Counted from the first letter of the stretch, positions 11,501 through 23,664 are shown. The stretch is DNA of 64,000 nucleotides from Gordius sp. MW1 (GCA_964036665.1 OZ038533.1:11740413-11804412), one strand, 5' to 3'. Made by a program: numbers and translations. The notes: generated from the letters alone by a model not told the origin.

Positions 11501-14500
11501 CTTTTAATTGCTGGAAACACGTTCGATAGCGGACGTTAACTAAAAGCAAGTTAAAAAATAAACATTTATTTTGACTGCGATGAACAGTGTATAGTCGGCC
11601 TATCTCATTATCTTTGAATATGTCAGGCTGTCTGACGATTCGATTACCGAATTTGCGACGTTTAAAGATCTGCTTCGCGAATTCCAAGTGTAATACGTAA
11701 GCATTTCGCAGTATAGCTTGCGCAAAATCATCATGATGACATATCTTGAAGAAAGCTGTTAACATTGTATCTGGGGGATTTAAGGCTATTTGTTTGACAT
11801 TTACGTTTGTATAAACGCGTTTTCCATTCTAGATGTACAGCTAAGTGAACCGCAACAAGACTAAATCTTGCATAGGAAAGAGAATATGCCATATAGCTTC
11901 ATTGCCGCTTATGTATCTCTAGCCTGATGACATTTCATCGGTGTGAAGGCTCGCGATATTCGGCGTGCTATCTGGTTGAACGGTGAAAACTGCCATTTAA
12001 CGTCTTACAAATGTATTTGATAGATTCAACCGAGTTACATTATTCATAGTTGATATGCGTTTTGTAATTTTAATAGCAAAGGACAAAAAGAACAACCCAG
12101 CGGTCACCTCTACGATTGCGTTCCGAGTTTGAATGGTTGCCACGTTACACCTTCTTTTGTTGATCCTCTTTTGTACAAATATATCCATAACTGCCCGTAA
12201 TTGTGTTGCATACCAGGCTTCGAGGATATCGATTTGAGCATTCACCGTCTATCGTACATGGCGATTTTGGATTGAGTGTTCTCTTGTTTCATATTTTTTG
12301 TAACAATTACCTTAAATCCTCATCTCTATCGTCGACTTCGTTGGAGTTGATCTTGTTATATATTCATATGAGTATATCGACTGCTGATTGGCCATAAAAT
12401 AAGAGCTCCTGTAAGTTGTGCCGAGCAGGATTGCATCTAAATGTGAATAGGTCTACGACCATAGTTAGGAAAATACGCAATTGAATCTTGGGCATATTCA
12501 TGCATATGATGCAGAATTCCGATGGTTAGTTTCCTAACGTTAATTGTACTAGCGTCGTTAAGAACTTCATCTATTGAACATATTCGAGCGAAGTTTGGTC
12601 TAAGTTAAATGGATATAAAGCTAACGTTCCTAATCCATATTTGACATACATATTACGATGTATTGATGGAATAATTGGTGGCATTTTAAAATTTCGTGCT
12701 CTCGAATCATTATTCAGTATGAGTAATACTAGCACTGCATTTTAAGTTTTTCGGTTAACCATTGTCTGCATTTATCATCTTAACGTTAAAGTAATGTTTT
12801 TGTACTTGTAATATGGATAACTAAACTTCCCAAAAATAGGGAAAAAGAACGAAACGTGGGAATGTTTCTAAAAGCGCGCGTTATATTTATTGACGAAAAT
12901 GGTGATGTTTTAGGGTATTTAGAATGTTTATTTGTCACAGGCTTATATATTGTAAAAAATACGGGCTTAGTTGAGTAAAAAATTGACCACAAATGACAAA
13001 TCAATTGTGAGAAAAAGTTTAAGGTAAAAAGTAGGAGTGGGGGTCAAAGGAGCTCATCAGGAAAGGAGCACACTTTGTTATTATAACCCTAACACTTACC
13101 CTAACCCATATATTTACTTGTTATGATTTCACTAGGACATGTTATTATAAAATATTTTGTGCTAAGACAATATGTCAAATTCATTCTGAGCAATCATGAC
13201 GAGTTTCGCTCCTATTTCTGTGCTCCTTTGACCGGTTCCCAAAAGTAGCACCATACAGATAAATAAGTATAAAAACATTGCACCAAACATCCGCTAGATG
13301 GCGGTTAGCACTACCGAAAAACGGGGTTATGGCTGTCGCAGATCGATAAAAAGTATATATTAACCATCTAGGATGCTAGGGCAATAATCTGACCAAATTT
13401 GGTGGCAATCGGTCGACAACTTTAGGAGTTATTAGAGGACAAAGAAAACGGAGTTACTTCTTTATATATATAGATATGCGAGTTCTAATTTAAGGAAATT
13501 ATAGAGTAATTTGTGTCGATTGATTTTAATGGCTGTTATAATAGTAGTGACCAAAAGCATCTATCGTCGTTTCATAAACCTCTTGCTTAAACGCCTCTAA
13601 AAAAATTCACCTATCTACCTGATTTAATGATTTACCTTGATAAATGCCAAATTAATAAATATTTGCCTGGTTGCTAAATGAATTTCGCCCTTGCACTGTG
13701 TAGACGGGGATCTCTATATATTGTTTCCACATATTGCCTTTCAAAATAAAATAAAAATGACTTTGAAAGAATTTAAATTGTCATAATTTTTCATCATTTT
13801 ATTTATATATCTTATTTTTATCTTTTATACAGCATCTTCTTAGTCATGGATACGCTATAAATCAATTAAAGTTTCACCCGAAGTACCCTGAACTTTTAAT
13901 TTCTGCTAGCAAAGGTAAAACGTCAACTAAAGTACCCAATAAAAAAATCACTTTTTAAACTGTAAACATTATTTAGATATAATAAATATAATGCGTTAAT
14001 GGGTTATAACTTCTTTTAATTAGATTTGTTGAAGCTAAGTTAGTTCAGTACGAGAGAATGAAACACATCTCTGATATTTTTTATGTATAAATGTAAAAAA
14101 ATAACTTAAAGTATTTGCTTTGATTGAAATAAAAATGCAATTATGTTGATAAATGATCGCTTATTTTAGATATTATAAAGAGATGGCTTTTGTATACCCA
14201 TAGCATAGCCATGTGTGCATAATTATGAATAAAGGGACCGAACCAACTTTTACCGTAATCCAATTTCTAGAAGTTTTGGCGTACGAATTTTTATTTTCTA
14301 TATGCCTATATATTAGTGCTGTAAACATTGGTAAAAAAATCGAACGCGTTCAGCGTTCATTGACAAAAATCGAACGCGTTCACGTTCACGTTCGTTTAAA
14401 AAAAAAAGGAACGCGTTCACGAACGTTCAAAATTTTATGATAAATTTTTTTAAAATTTAATTTAATATAAATAAATGTCTTATTTTTTAATACAATAAAT

Positions 14501-17500
14501 AGCCATGATAAAAAATGATAGTTTTATTTCGACAATATTATTATAAATCAATATAATTTAATAGAGCGAATATAAAGATTATTTATAACATTTTTTTTAT
14601 TGATTTTTAATAATAATTGTTTCTCAAAATTCTCGTCTGATAAGCAGGAACGCTTGGCAGTTAATACAGCATTAGCTATACTAAAAACCCGCTCCACAGG
14701 GAGAGATGAGGGGATTGGAGTATTATACTTAATAAACAAATTTTTTAAAAGAGGAAATTTATTAAAAACATTTAATGTTTTGTCCCTCGCTTCAAAAAAT
14801 TGCGACAAAATATCATCCTCCAATCCCCCCTCTACTTCCTCGTCAAAAAAATGATATTTCGGAATTGACGGCTCTTTCGTTATCATTTCTAGGGGTTTCA
14901 ATCCCTTTTTTCAATAACACTAAAAGATTCTTCTTTAAAGGTTCATTTTCTCGAAGTTTAATCCAAGGCCATTTAAGCTTGAACATTGGATGTATAATGG
15001 CCAAAAGAAGATATTGATCTTCATATATATGTTGAAATCTTTAAAAAAAAAGAAACTATATGCAATTAATTTGATAGTAATAGATTTATTACCTTTTATT
15101 AATCCCATTTAATACAGCGTCAATCAATGGTTGACCATATTTTAGGCTAGTAATTTTTTTTAATTTCAAAATAACCTATGTTATTGTTGGGGTCAAATAG
15201 CCCAAATGCATATTTTCTTCACTTTTTAAAATAGTGAGAGCGGTAGCAACAGGTTCCATGATCTGTTTTAATATTTAAAATTTATTATAATATTTATCCT
15301 AAAAAATTTTATTAGGACTTACAGTACATTATTCTTCCAAAAATATTTTATCATTGGTTGTAAGCCTTGCTAATCCTCCCATGTCGCATACTTTCTCAAA
15401 TAAATGAGATTTATCTTTTATTAATGAGTCTATTAATTTTAAGGAATTATAATATGAATTCCATCTTTTAACAACAGGTCTTATAAGCAACCTTGATAAA
15501 TTTTTCTTTACATCATCAGCAAATATGTCCACTGATTTTGCTTGTTCCATATGCACTTTTTAATATGTTTTTAAAAGATGGAATTTCTTTTCTAGTGCCT
15601 TTTCAGCATCGACACTTGCCACTAGATTAAGATTGTGGCATGCACAAGAGCGATGTTTTGGCAAGTAAATAAAATTTTCCTGCCTACTTTGATATTCAAA
15701 TATTTCATTAAATGGAAATGACACAATTTCATCTTCCTCATCTTCAGATACTTTCTCAAATAACCTATAATTTGTTTAAAAATATAAAATGATTTGGTAA
15801 TGATTGAATTCGATCCTCCTTTATATGAAACGATTGAAAAATATTTTTCATATCTTGGCCATGGCAATTTCAATTCATCTGAATCTGATGATTTTGAATA
15901 TTCAGAATCTGAAGATGACGACGATATAATATTATGATTGTCCATATTAACCTGTAAATTAAACTATAATTAATAATATCAAATTATTAACTTTAATCTT
16001 ATCTTCTTTTGCACTTTATTTTTATAGTATGTTGTTAAAAGTATTTTGGAATTGGTAATAGGAAACAGAAAAAACAGCTGATTAGAAAATATAAGACTTT
16101 TTTGTTAAAAATTCGGATTAACATTAATTTTTAAATAAATAAAAATAAAAAGTGTTTTTAAAATTGAACGAACGTAAAATTTGAACGCGTTCATCAAAAA
16201 AAGGAACGCGTTCACGTTCAAAGTTCACCAAAAAATAAAAGAACGCCGTTCATGAACGCGTTCACAAAATTTGAACGCGTTCGTTTACAGCACTACTATA
16301 TATGCATCTTAGATATGGCCTTCTTATTTTTAAGCACTAAATAATCAAACACCCAAAAATCGTCTCATAATGACTATATGTAGATTTCTGTTCTACCTGA
16401 CTTATTTATCTTTGTGCCAAGATCGGGTTATTGTGAATAGCCCCGCCCCCATAAGTCCAAACTTGTTATTCGATATATCCGCCTTACATAATGGTTTGGG
16501 TTACGTTTAGGTTGAAAAAATCGACTTTGCGAAATCTTTTTCATTAAAAATTAATTATAGCTATATCTAAGACGAAAAGCTCCTACCTATTTTCGAAATG
16601 TAAATTTAATATTTGCCTTTTTCAGGGTGAATTTTTTGGTAAGAATTTCAAATTTGCAATTCAAAAAACGACTTTTTTAGGACTCTGTTTTAAACAAGCT
16701 TGCTTTTGTAAATAACCTTTTCCTTAGTGTTAAACATGTCAGATTTGTTAAAATACATTATTCTATTTCAAGATCCTGCAGCTAAATTATACGATTTACG
16801 CTGACTATATTTCTTGTGCAAAAGAGACACTTTGGTGCACAAGTTTAATATGAATATTGATGTCTAACTCTTAGAGACTCTTGTTAGACTTTAGCTGAAA
16901 TTGCAGATACTACTTAAGCTTTTAATAAGTTTTGACGTGCAAAAGTCGTATTAATTAAAAAAATTTTATATTTTTTTAGTAATTTTAAAATCCCATGACT
17001 ATTAAAGAAATGTTGCACCTTAGAACTGTATTCCGTCATTTTATTTCATTAAACATATTTATGCATTGGGCCTAGAGCCCTGCACGGGGCGCCCGAAGCC
17101 CGACCCGATCGATGGAACTAAAGCGAATTAATCTTTTATTAAATAGGATTTAAATAACAACTTAATATTAATTAGTTATCTTCGCACAGCGTACATTAAA
17201 TAGCTTCTAAGCCTAGACCTGGATTGCAAATCTTACTATAGTACTTAATTAGAATCATAGTCGCTGTTAGAATTTTAGAAATAAGAAAAGTAACTATTTA
17301 CAGAAGTTTTTTTTATTTAAAACTGTTAAAAATATATTTTATAAAGTTAAATTTTTAACTTTAAATGATTAGCTGAATAAACTTTAACGAGTGAAAACGG
17401 ATTTTTTATTTCAAACTTATCTTAGTTGTAAATTACGAGTAATAGCAATCTAATGCATTTTATATAATATAATTTATTAAAAATTTTATTTGTAAAATCG

Positions 17501-20500
17501 GGTCGGGCCAAAAATAAAAAATTTCGGGCCGGGCCCGGGCAGGAGAAATTTCATTTTGCAGGGCTCTAATTGGGCCTAAAACAGGGCAATAACAATAATT
17601 AAATAAAAAAATATGAATTGTACTACTAATTCGACTTTTTGATTACAATAAGCAATGTATTAGTAGAAACCAATATAAAGATTTTTTCAATTAAAACATT
17701 TCAACGCAGAGTAAAAAAATATCTTAATAATATAATATGTTTATGGCCATATAAGTAAATTCATATAAAAAGGCTAATATTTATTTTTTACTATAAACTT
17801 CAATTTTAGATCAATCTCTGCGGTTATGGAATATTAAAACAATGGTCTTAGTGGCAATATTTTCGGGCGTTGATGGTCATAGGGATGAAGTTATCAGTTT
17901 GGTAAAGTATAATTTTTTCCATTATTTAAATAGTATAACATAGATTTAAGTATTTTAGAAGATTTTTACCCTCATATTCAATATTTTTCAAGGATAGATT
18001 ATCGGGATTTTTGAGAAGATGTTTTCTATGAAAACGAAATATTATAATAATTATAATATTTTTTTAGCACCCTTGAAAAATCCCGATAATCTTTCCTTGA
18101 AAAATAGTTTTAAGTAGGAAGACCGCAACCTCGCGACCATAAAAATTAGATTTAAAAAAAAGTTTTACTGATTCTGACATACATTTTTCCAAGCAGCCTT
18201 TTTGAATTATTTAGCTATACTTACAATTTATATTATATATAATTTTTTTATATTAAATTTATTTAACACATAATCATAAATAGTGAAAAGTATGGTAAAA
18301 ATTTATTTTTTAGACTCAACAAAATAATTATGTAATTTATACAAATTTTGTCGAAGAGTTTTTGTAATTATTGGGTCGAGCTAGCCCATCAATTTCGATC
18401 ATTTTAGTAGATGGTCCAAACCGCTGCCAAAATCTTCTCGATCCCGATTAAAATAGATCTAAAATTAATTTTTTAAACAATTTTTGCTTTTTATATATAA
18501 TTGTTAATTTGATAATATTGTTTTTTCGGACACCCTTTGTGTTTTTAACACCGGAAATATAATTTTGCAGCCTTCATCGATTTAATGAAAGGATCTAATA
18601 ATCTTGTGGAACTAGCCGAAGCTTTTTTGCAGTCGTATTGCATTGCACATTTTTTTTAATTTTTTTTAAGAATCCGCCGGGGGAGGGTTTAACCCAAATC
18701 CCCCCCCCCCTAACCTAACTTTTGTTCATATATGAATCAAGGATATTCATGCAAGTGGACATTACATCGTGTCTTCGGGAATGGATCATGCTATAAAAAT
18801 TTGGGATTTAAATACACCCGAGTTAATCCAAGCTATCAACCACTCGTTTGATTACGAAGGCTACGAAAAGGGGTATAAATTTTTACATTTCTTAGGCTAG
18901 TCAATTAGAAATTAATTTCGCACACTTATGTTTTTTAAACCTTGTATCCTGGTGATAGAAATGCTATTAAACTTGATGAGGCTTGGTCATTGTACATGTT
19001 AAACGCAAATTTTGGCACAGCTAACGCACCTGACCTGACATTGATAAATATGTTGCCATCGACTTGGCCCACCTGTTTTATGTACTCATATAATTTCAAT
19101 ATGAAATACAATTTATGTGCCAATAATAACTTGATTTACGAATAATAATAATGCAAATTAGTCTCAACTCATCTATTCTTAAATGATCCTAGTTTCATTT
19201 CTACGTTTTACACGCTGTAGGAGACTTTTCCTAAACATAAAAATTAATTTTTTATACGAGACTTATCAATTGCTATGCACTAATTGCTACTTGACAACAA
19301 CAACGATTTTTTCCACGGAAACTAATGCTAATTTTTGTTAAATATCTTTAAAAATATGTTTTAAATTATAATTAAGAAAATATAAAGTATTTATTCTTTT
19401 ATCACTTTCCTGATTATTTATTTTGTTTTAGAACCATATTATATAATATACAATTTGAAAAAATATTTAATAACACGAATTTACATCAACGGGCAGAGGT
19501 TGCAGATTTAAGTTTTTTTTGTGGTGAACGTTTATATTTTTGTTTTTTACTCAAACGTCGAATATTTTGTTTACAACTGCGAAATTAAATTTTTGACCCT
19601 TTTTTAGTAATTAAGGTGCGAATTAAAAATACTAAATGAAATATTTGACTTAAACAACTTAAAGAATCGATGGAAAAATTTGCATTATCTTTATTATTTT
19701 AGTTTATCTCTAAGATCTATTTATGTTAATATTTTAGTATTGCTTTGATAAATATGTTTTTGGTTGAAATTTAATGTAATTTAAAAAAATATTTACAATT
19801 ATCTAAGCATAGACTAAAATTTAACTCACCTTAAATTAGCATCATCAAGTCAAAATGTTTTTTTATTTAAAAAAACTTATGAGAATAATTATTATTAGCT
19901 ATATAACTTAATTGTAAAGCAAACTCGTTTTATTATAAAATTTGACAGATTTGGATTAAATTTAGATACTAACAAACAAAAACTAGTTATACATTTTAAT
20001 ACTGTCAATAGTTGGACCTTTCTTTGCAGTTAAATTTACTGACTAAAAGATGCCTGGCATCGGATTTTTCGCCCATGGAAACATCATATCTAATTCACAT
20101 GAACTTTTTTGATTGATATTAAAATCAATCGTGTTAATTTTTTTTGATCGATAGAAGTTTATTTCCAAATAATTATGTATGTTATATGCTAAAATATATT
20201 AAATTAATAAGCTGGCATCGAGCCATGGATTGAGATTGTATTAGATTTTACAATTTCCATGGGGATTTTCTGCTTGATGTAGAAAAATTCTTTGGGATCG
20301 TGTGTGATTAAGGAATTGGCTGCCCTCGGGACCTAAATTACCGAGGGTCGTAGCTTTGCATGAAAATGATTAATTTGTCGATTTAAATATTTTAGAGGAA
20401 ACAAATCATTTGCAACATATTTGAGTCACACGCCTTCATTCTCTACACGTGACATCCACAAAAACTATGTAGATTCCGTTTTATGGTATGGTGATTTAAT

Positions 20501-21934
20501 TTTTTCAAAGGTAATTTTCAAAATTGATTTATATATTTTAATGATTTTAACATTTTATGTAATCTATTTTTTTGCTTACAATTGAATCATTGCAAAAATA
20601 TAATGCCTTAATTATAGACGTGTGAAAATTGTATCTCTTGTTGGACTTTGGGTGAAGCTGATGTTTACGAACAGAAATTGAACGAAGAAATTTCACGTGA
20701 TGAAGACAACTTACTCGGCTGCCATATTAAACCTTACACCTGTTATAACAAATCCATCAAATTGTTTGATCTACCGATTGCCGATTGTGACTTGTGGTAT
20801 ATGAGGATGGGCCTTGATCTTCACAAAAAGGTTTGTGAAATTTAGAAACCAAATTTTAAGATTTTAGCGTTGATTGACTATTTTATCAACGTAAGAAGTT
20901 ATTAATATCTTGCCTTTTTCCCACCATATAGTCTCGCAATAACTTTTTTTTCCATTGTCCCACAAATATTATTAAACCAATCCCTATAAAATTATTGTTG
21001 TTGTGATAATTTAGAAAATATAAATTTAGGAAACTAATTGGGAATAGTGGTATAGTATTGAAATGTGTGAAGCCCTTTTAATAAATTGATCGATATTAAC
21101 ATGGTGAAAAAGCTACTAAACGTGTTAGTGACTTTTGTTTAATTAAACTTTTACTATATCTACATGATACTTAATAACAAAGGATGACTTGTTTTTTATC
21201 AGCTTTAGCTTTTTTGTGTTAACTAATGTAATTTATGGCCAATTAATAATCATTCCTAAACAAAGTTACTGATCATAAAAAAATGTTTTAAATATGTTTT
21301 AGTTTGTCGATAGTTGGTTTCTTTCCATGGGCGTACCCAGGTTTTGAATTAGGGGGGGGGGGGCAAAACATTTAAAAGTTCATTTAGAGGGGGGCAAAAC
21401 ATAATTTTTTTTTTCGTAAATTAGGGGGGCCCTGGGTACGCCCATGTTTCTTTCCCATTTTGTATATGTTAACTAACTTCTAGTGTATAAAATAAAAATA
21501 AAATCTTTAAATTTATCGCATTGCACTCAAGTAATCAGTTTGGAAAACTAAAAATATCATTTCCTAAATGACAGCGTAAATATAATATTTTTTTTCCTAT
21601 TTGTTTATTATAAAGATTATTTCGCTTGGTAATTGCAATGGAAAATTATATATTTGGGAGCTGAATAACGAAGACGCATTAAACATCAAGTAAAAATTTG
21701 CACACTAATTTGACAACTATATATTTACTTATCTATATTAGGCCTCATATTATCAAACACAATGCATGTAAATCCATAATAAGGCAAGTTGCCTTCGGTC
21801 CCATGAACAATATTTTAAAAAATGAAATCGCTTCAGAGGGACAAGATTCCGATAAGCACAATTATTATGATTCTACTTTGATTTTTGTTTGCGATGATTC
21901 CACCATTTGGCGTTATGATATAAAATGTATTTAA
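2512..21934 (+). CDS. EED: Polycomb protein EED / Extra sex combs homologue (PRC2 WD40 subunit), N-terminus not found
   Basis: Ten exons join with consistent phases: 2512-2601, 6554-6619, 7812-7937, 13833-13914, 17810-17901, 18742-18872, 20396-20510, 20618-20830, 21616-21689, 21742-21934 (stop 21932-21934). All introns are GT-AG. The spliced 393 residues follow EED from its QPLFGV strand to the last WD blade: [95 protein letters not shown] is the beta-propeller subunit of PRC2 that scaffolds EZH2 and binds H3K27me3. The aromatic-cage residues of human EED (F97, Y148, W364, Y365) are present here in [14 protein letters not shown] and DLWYMRM. The final blade has an acidic insert (~20 residues). 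No stop or frameshift is seen. About 90 N-terminal residues of the human protein have no recognised exon here. Introns are transposon-laden, up to 5.9 kb. Confidence 0.95.
2602..4100. other. EED intron, no recognisable element
   Basis: This is AT-rich intron sequence with short T and A runs. Small ORFs at 3141-3341 and 3706-4115 have no codon character or family likeness. Nothing else is supported. Confidence 0.5.
4140..6190 (-). mobile_element. Degenerate APE-type LINE (endonuclease + RT remnants)
   Basis: On the minus strand the APE endonuclease is readable near 5755-5830 ([18 protein letters not shown]), 5640-5665 ([14 protein letters not shown]) and 5420-5575 ([20 protein letters not shown], then DLAITNSFF and HLITYKS-like residues). 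Further 3', near 4245-4480, the C-terminal region of the reverse transcriptase polyprotein is suggested by [14 protein letters not shown] and [11 protein letters not shown]. Frames change several times and stops are frequent, so it is dead. It is the same family as the plus-strand copy at 42290-45690, which has the matching NHGGYGHG endonuclease region. It lies antisense inside an EED intron. Confidence 0.7.
6672..7060. mobile_element. Foldback (long inverted repeat) element in EED intron
   Basis: Arms of ~147 bp at 6672-6818 and 6915-7060 are inverted near-copies around a ~96-bp spacer. Examples are AACATATTCTGATAGAGTTT at the left edge against its complement at the right, and GACCCTTTTCGACGCTCAATA against TATTGAGCTTCGAAAAGGGTC. 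No ORF is present. It sits in sense orientation in the EED intron between exons 6619 and 7812, so the pre-mRNA would contain a ~150-bp hairpin. A diverged half copy is seen at ~19505-19625. Confidence 0.8.
8160..8730 (-). pseudogene. C-terminal fragment of a retroelement polyprotein (CxxC...RH...KRPDG...WDYTC domain)
   Basis: On the minus strand a continuous ~180-residue reading runs from [16 protein letters not shown] through [19 protein letters not shown] and [10 protein letters not shown], then [41 protein letters not shown] and LAWDYTC. This matches the cysteine-rich C-terminal region that follows reverse transcriptase in many uncharacterised invertebrate retroelement proteins. The RH...EP...RPD...D order is reminiscent of the restriction-like endonuclease of R2-type LINEs; that is inference. 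It ends abruptly at V + stop. A second copy lies at 30830-32260 on the plus strand. RT itself is absent here. Confidence 0.6.
8731..9666. other. EED intron, nothing recognised
   Basis: AT-rich intronic sequence without coding signal, clear repeat structure or transposon ends. Confidence 0.5.
10587..11414. mobile_element. Non-autonomous hAT-type element with GAACTAGTTC palindromes, TSD AGTATGAC
   Basis: Ends are TAGAACTGTTAA and, inverted, TAGAGCTGTTAA. The 8-bp flanks are identical (AGTATGAC at 10579-10586 and 11415-11422). Both subterminal regions hold clustered copies of the self-complementary 10-mer GAACTAGTTC or near variants, mixed with CAAGTTCA; the middle is AT-rich and non-coding. 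TIR and target length are hAT-like. Compare the element at 14314-16295, which has related TIRs but GAACGCGTTC arrays. Confidence 0.85.
11463..12300 (-). pseudogene. Helitron Rep/helicase protein remnant
   Basis: The minus-strand segment 11463-11765 reads [18 protein letters not shown], an FKRRK block, GRLYTVH and [10 protein letters not shown]. This is the region between the Rep tyrosines and the helicase in Helitron proteins, and matches the corresponding part of the Helitron at 56147-62723. The short segment 11997-12245 on the same strand is probably another, unalignable piece. No Rep HxH or Walker motif survives in this copy, so it is not functional. Confidence 0.65.
14314..16295 (-). mobile_element. 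hAT transposon with GAACGCGTTC subterminal arrays, TSD CTATATAT
   Basis: TIRs are TAGTGCTGTAAAC at 14314 and its exact inverse ending at 16295. Both flanks carry the 8-bp duplication CTATATAT (14306-14313, 16296-16303). Subterminal regions (~14339-14430 and ~16165-16285) hold clusters of the palindrome GAACGCGTTC. A broken hAT transposase lies inside on the minus strand. The element sits in the EED intron between exons 13914 and 17810. Confidence 0.93.
14548..15950 (-). pseudogene. hAT transposase, broken
   Basis: N-terminal part 15622-15945 contains an acidic serine-rich start and [18 protein letters not shown]. The middle, 15329-15556, reads [19 protein letters not shown] and DKIFLEE, then a TAA where hAT proteins have the Y of EEYC. 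The next piece (~15181-15262) is [17 protein letters not shown]. The C-terminal dimerisation region (14548-14901) reads [18 protein letters not shown] followed by [23 protein letters not shown]...AG gap between ~15324 and ~15262 could be a real intron. At least one premature stop and further frame changes make it inactive. This is the likely parent type for related non-autonomous copies nearby. Confidence 0.8.
16296..17072. other. EED intron, no recognisable element
   Basis: AT-rich, no coding signal, no repeats beyond short A/T runs. Confidence 0.5.
17073..17568. mobile_element. hAT MITE with TAGAGCCCTGCA ends, TSD ATTGGGCC
   Basis: TIRs TAGAGCCCTGCA and its inverse TGCAGGGCTCTA are exact. 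The 8-bp flanks ATTGGGCC (17065-17072 and 17569-17576) are identical. The outermost ~60 bp on each side are GC-rich (GGGCCGGGCCCGGGC-type), the core is AT-rich and non-coding. Related GC-rich ends occur at 31309-32110 and 43660-43764. Confidence 0.92.
17978..18105. repeat. Small inverted repeat in EED intron
   Basis: Arms TTTTTCAAGGATAGATTATC + GGGATTTTT and the inverse AAAAATCCCGATAATC + TTTCCTTGAAAAA flank an AT-rich loop. Looks like a MITE remnant; no target duplication was identified. Confidence 0.6.
18873..20395. repeat. EED intron with one diverged foldback half-copy
   Basis: At ~19505-19625 there is a diverged relative of one arm of the foldback element at 6672-7060 (TTTTGTGGTGAACG ... 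TTTTTGACCCTTTTT). The rest is AT-rich intron. Overlapping ORFs at 18935-19145 on both strands have no family likeness and are probably chance. Confidence 0.45.
21329..21447. mobile_element. 119-bp hAT MITE, TSD TTTCTTTC
   Basis: Ends CATGGGCGTACCCAGG and its exact inverse CCTGGGTACGCCCATG. Flanking TTTCTTTC is present on both sides. The interior is G-rich (runs of G) and non-coding. Same TIR class (CAnnGGCGTA..CCAGG) as elements at 24079, 36017, 39648 and 50889. Confidence 0.92.
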
Positions 21935-23400
21935 ATAAAAATAAATTAATCTGACGTTCAATAAATTACACAAATAATTGGAAGATATTGTTTTGATGAC
22001 AACTTGTACATTCAACTTTCACTTGACAAAAAATTTCATCTCGTTTCACTCGATATAAAATTTGTGAAATATTTACAGTCGCTCTTATTAATTTAAAGTT
22101 CATGATCATCTCAAAGAAGAGCTTAAAAATCAATTTATTAAACCATGAGAATTATTAATTCTTAGTTCATTTTTCAAGCTCTATCGTAAAATTAGCATCC
22201 TCAGTTTCTAAAGAAAATACATTTAAAGTTTAAAAATGATGAATGAAGTGGCAAAACGCTTTGTAAAAATCTCATTTACTTTGGGCATTAATTTGTTGTA
22301 TTTTATTATTATCCTGTAGTAATAAGAACACTCGCAATTTTTAAAACAAGTTATCCTAAAGTTAGTTTGAATAAGCATGTTGAACCCTTATGAAAATATC
22401 ATTTTTCGAATATTTGGTAAATTTCATATGTGATAAAAACAAACTATTTATTTTAGGAATCATTAAAACCATATTATTTCCCCGATAATTTACCCCCCTT
22501 AAAACTTGCAAATTTATTTAATAAATGATTGCTTTCAACTCGATAGCGTTTAACACTTGCTATAGGTCTAGGATGACATTTATAAATAGCTTTTAATATT
22601 GTTATTAATATTATTAACACCTGCTTAAGTGTATATAGGGCCATGAAAATGGCTTTTCATCGTGCTCGGCCCGAGCCTGGTGCATTTATTTTTGTTTTGC
22701 TCAAAAAATTTATGTGTTTTAAGTCCTCATTTTTAAATATATTTATATTAAAAATCTAATTATCTTATATACAATAAAATTAATTCATATTATTGAATAA
22801 AAGACCAGAAAAATATATTTTTTCTATTTATTATAAAATACTTTAGTCGCTTTATAATTAATAGACTTTAAATTATTTAGTAACTTTTTTAATGTATTGT
22901 ATTTAAAGAAATTTATGGTTTAAATAGATAATGACATAGATAGCAATATGTGGTTAGGGTAAAAGCTAAATAATTTAAATAATGGTAGATTACAATCATT
23001 TTTGAATTGTTTGGGCTAGAGGGTCGGGCTAGTGTATCAAGCCCAATATTAATAGACCTGTTGCTTAGCCGATGCTGGAATTTTCTCAAGCCCTATAGAA
23101 CCTCAAAACATATATATAACATTTGTTTTTTATTATTCTAACTTTATATACACAATTTTTAATTTATTTCAATTGTTTTTCGGATGTTCTATTACGTTTA
23201 TAAGGCTGGAAGTTAAATTATTCATTTCCTTGTTAATTTGGGAAAAGATATAAAAATTTAATGTTGTGTAACTTATAAATTTTTTTTACAAAGTTAAATT
23301 ATTAAATGAAGTAATCAAAAATGATTAATACGCGGCTATGTTATTTATTTAATGTTTGAATGTTAATTTTATAAATTTTTGTTAGAGGTCCGTGAAGGGG
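21935..23400. repeat. Intergenic region after EED, with a degenerate GC-ended repeat at ~22640-23090
   Basis: No gene was found. About 22640-23090 has a CGGCCCGAGCC left block and a GGGTCGGGCT/CAAGCCC right block around an AT-rich core, similar in plan to the MITE at 17073-17568 but without clear TIRs or target duplication. Confidence 0.4.
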
Positions 23401-23664
23401 GGGGGGCCGGTGTAATATTCATTTCCACGACGCTTAAAAAAATCGACATGCCAATCAAATTCTTAAAATTTGAAATTAAATTTCTATGGGCTAAGACAAA
23501 CGTCATTCAACAGATGTTTTTAGTAACTAACCTATAAAATTCACAAAAAATATTGATTAGAATTCAACCATGGTTTACAAGATTAATTAAAATTTATCAT
23601 ATTTGTAATTAAAATTTTTCATATTTAGCATTCTGCATTTACTTCTTTTGATATGTGTTTTTGA

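Larger units (their letters stand above)
9667..13474 (-). mobile_element. Decayed Helitron in EED intron (minus orientation)
   Basis: The 3' end (low coordinate) reads CTAG on the minus strand at 9667-9670, preceded ~12 nt upstream by a GCCAA...TTGGC hairpin and followed by T in the flank. The 5' end at 13474 reads TCTATATATATAAAG with an A in the flank. This fits Helitron insertion between A and T. Coding remnants (11463-11765 and probably 11997-12245) are on the same strand. A separate hAT-type element (10587-11414) is nested inside. The element interrupts the EED intron between exons 7937 and 13833 and is antisense to it. Confidence 0.75.

Noticed and set aside
18935..19145. Overlapping 62- and 67-aa ORFs on both strands in an EED intron
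   Set aside because: Short, mutually antisense, no family similarity, inside a phase-consistent intron.
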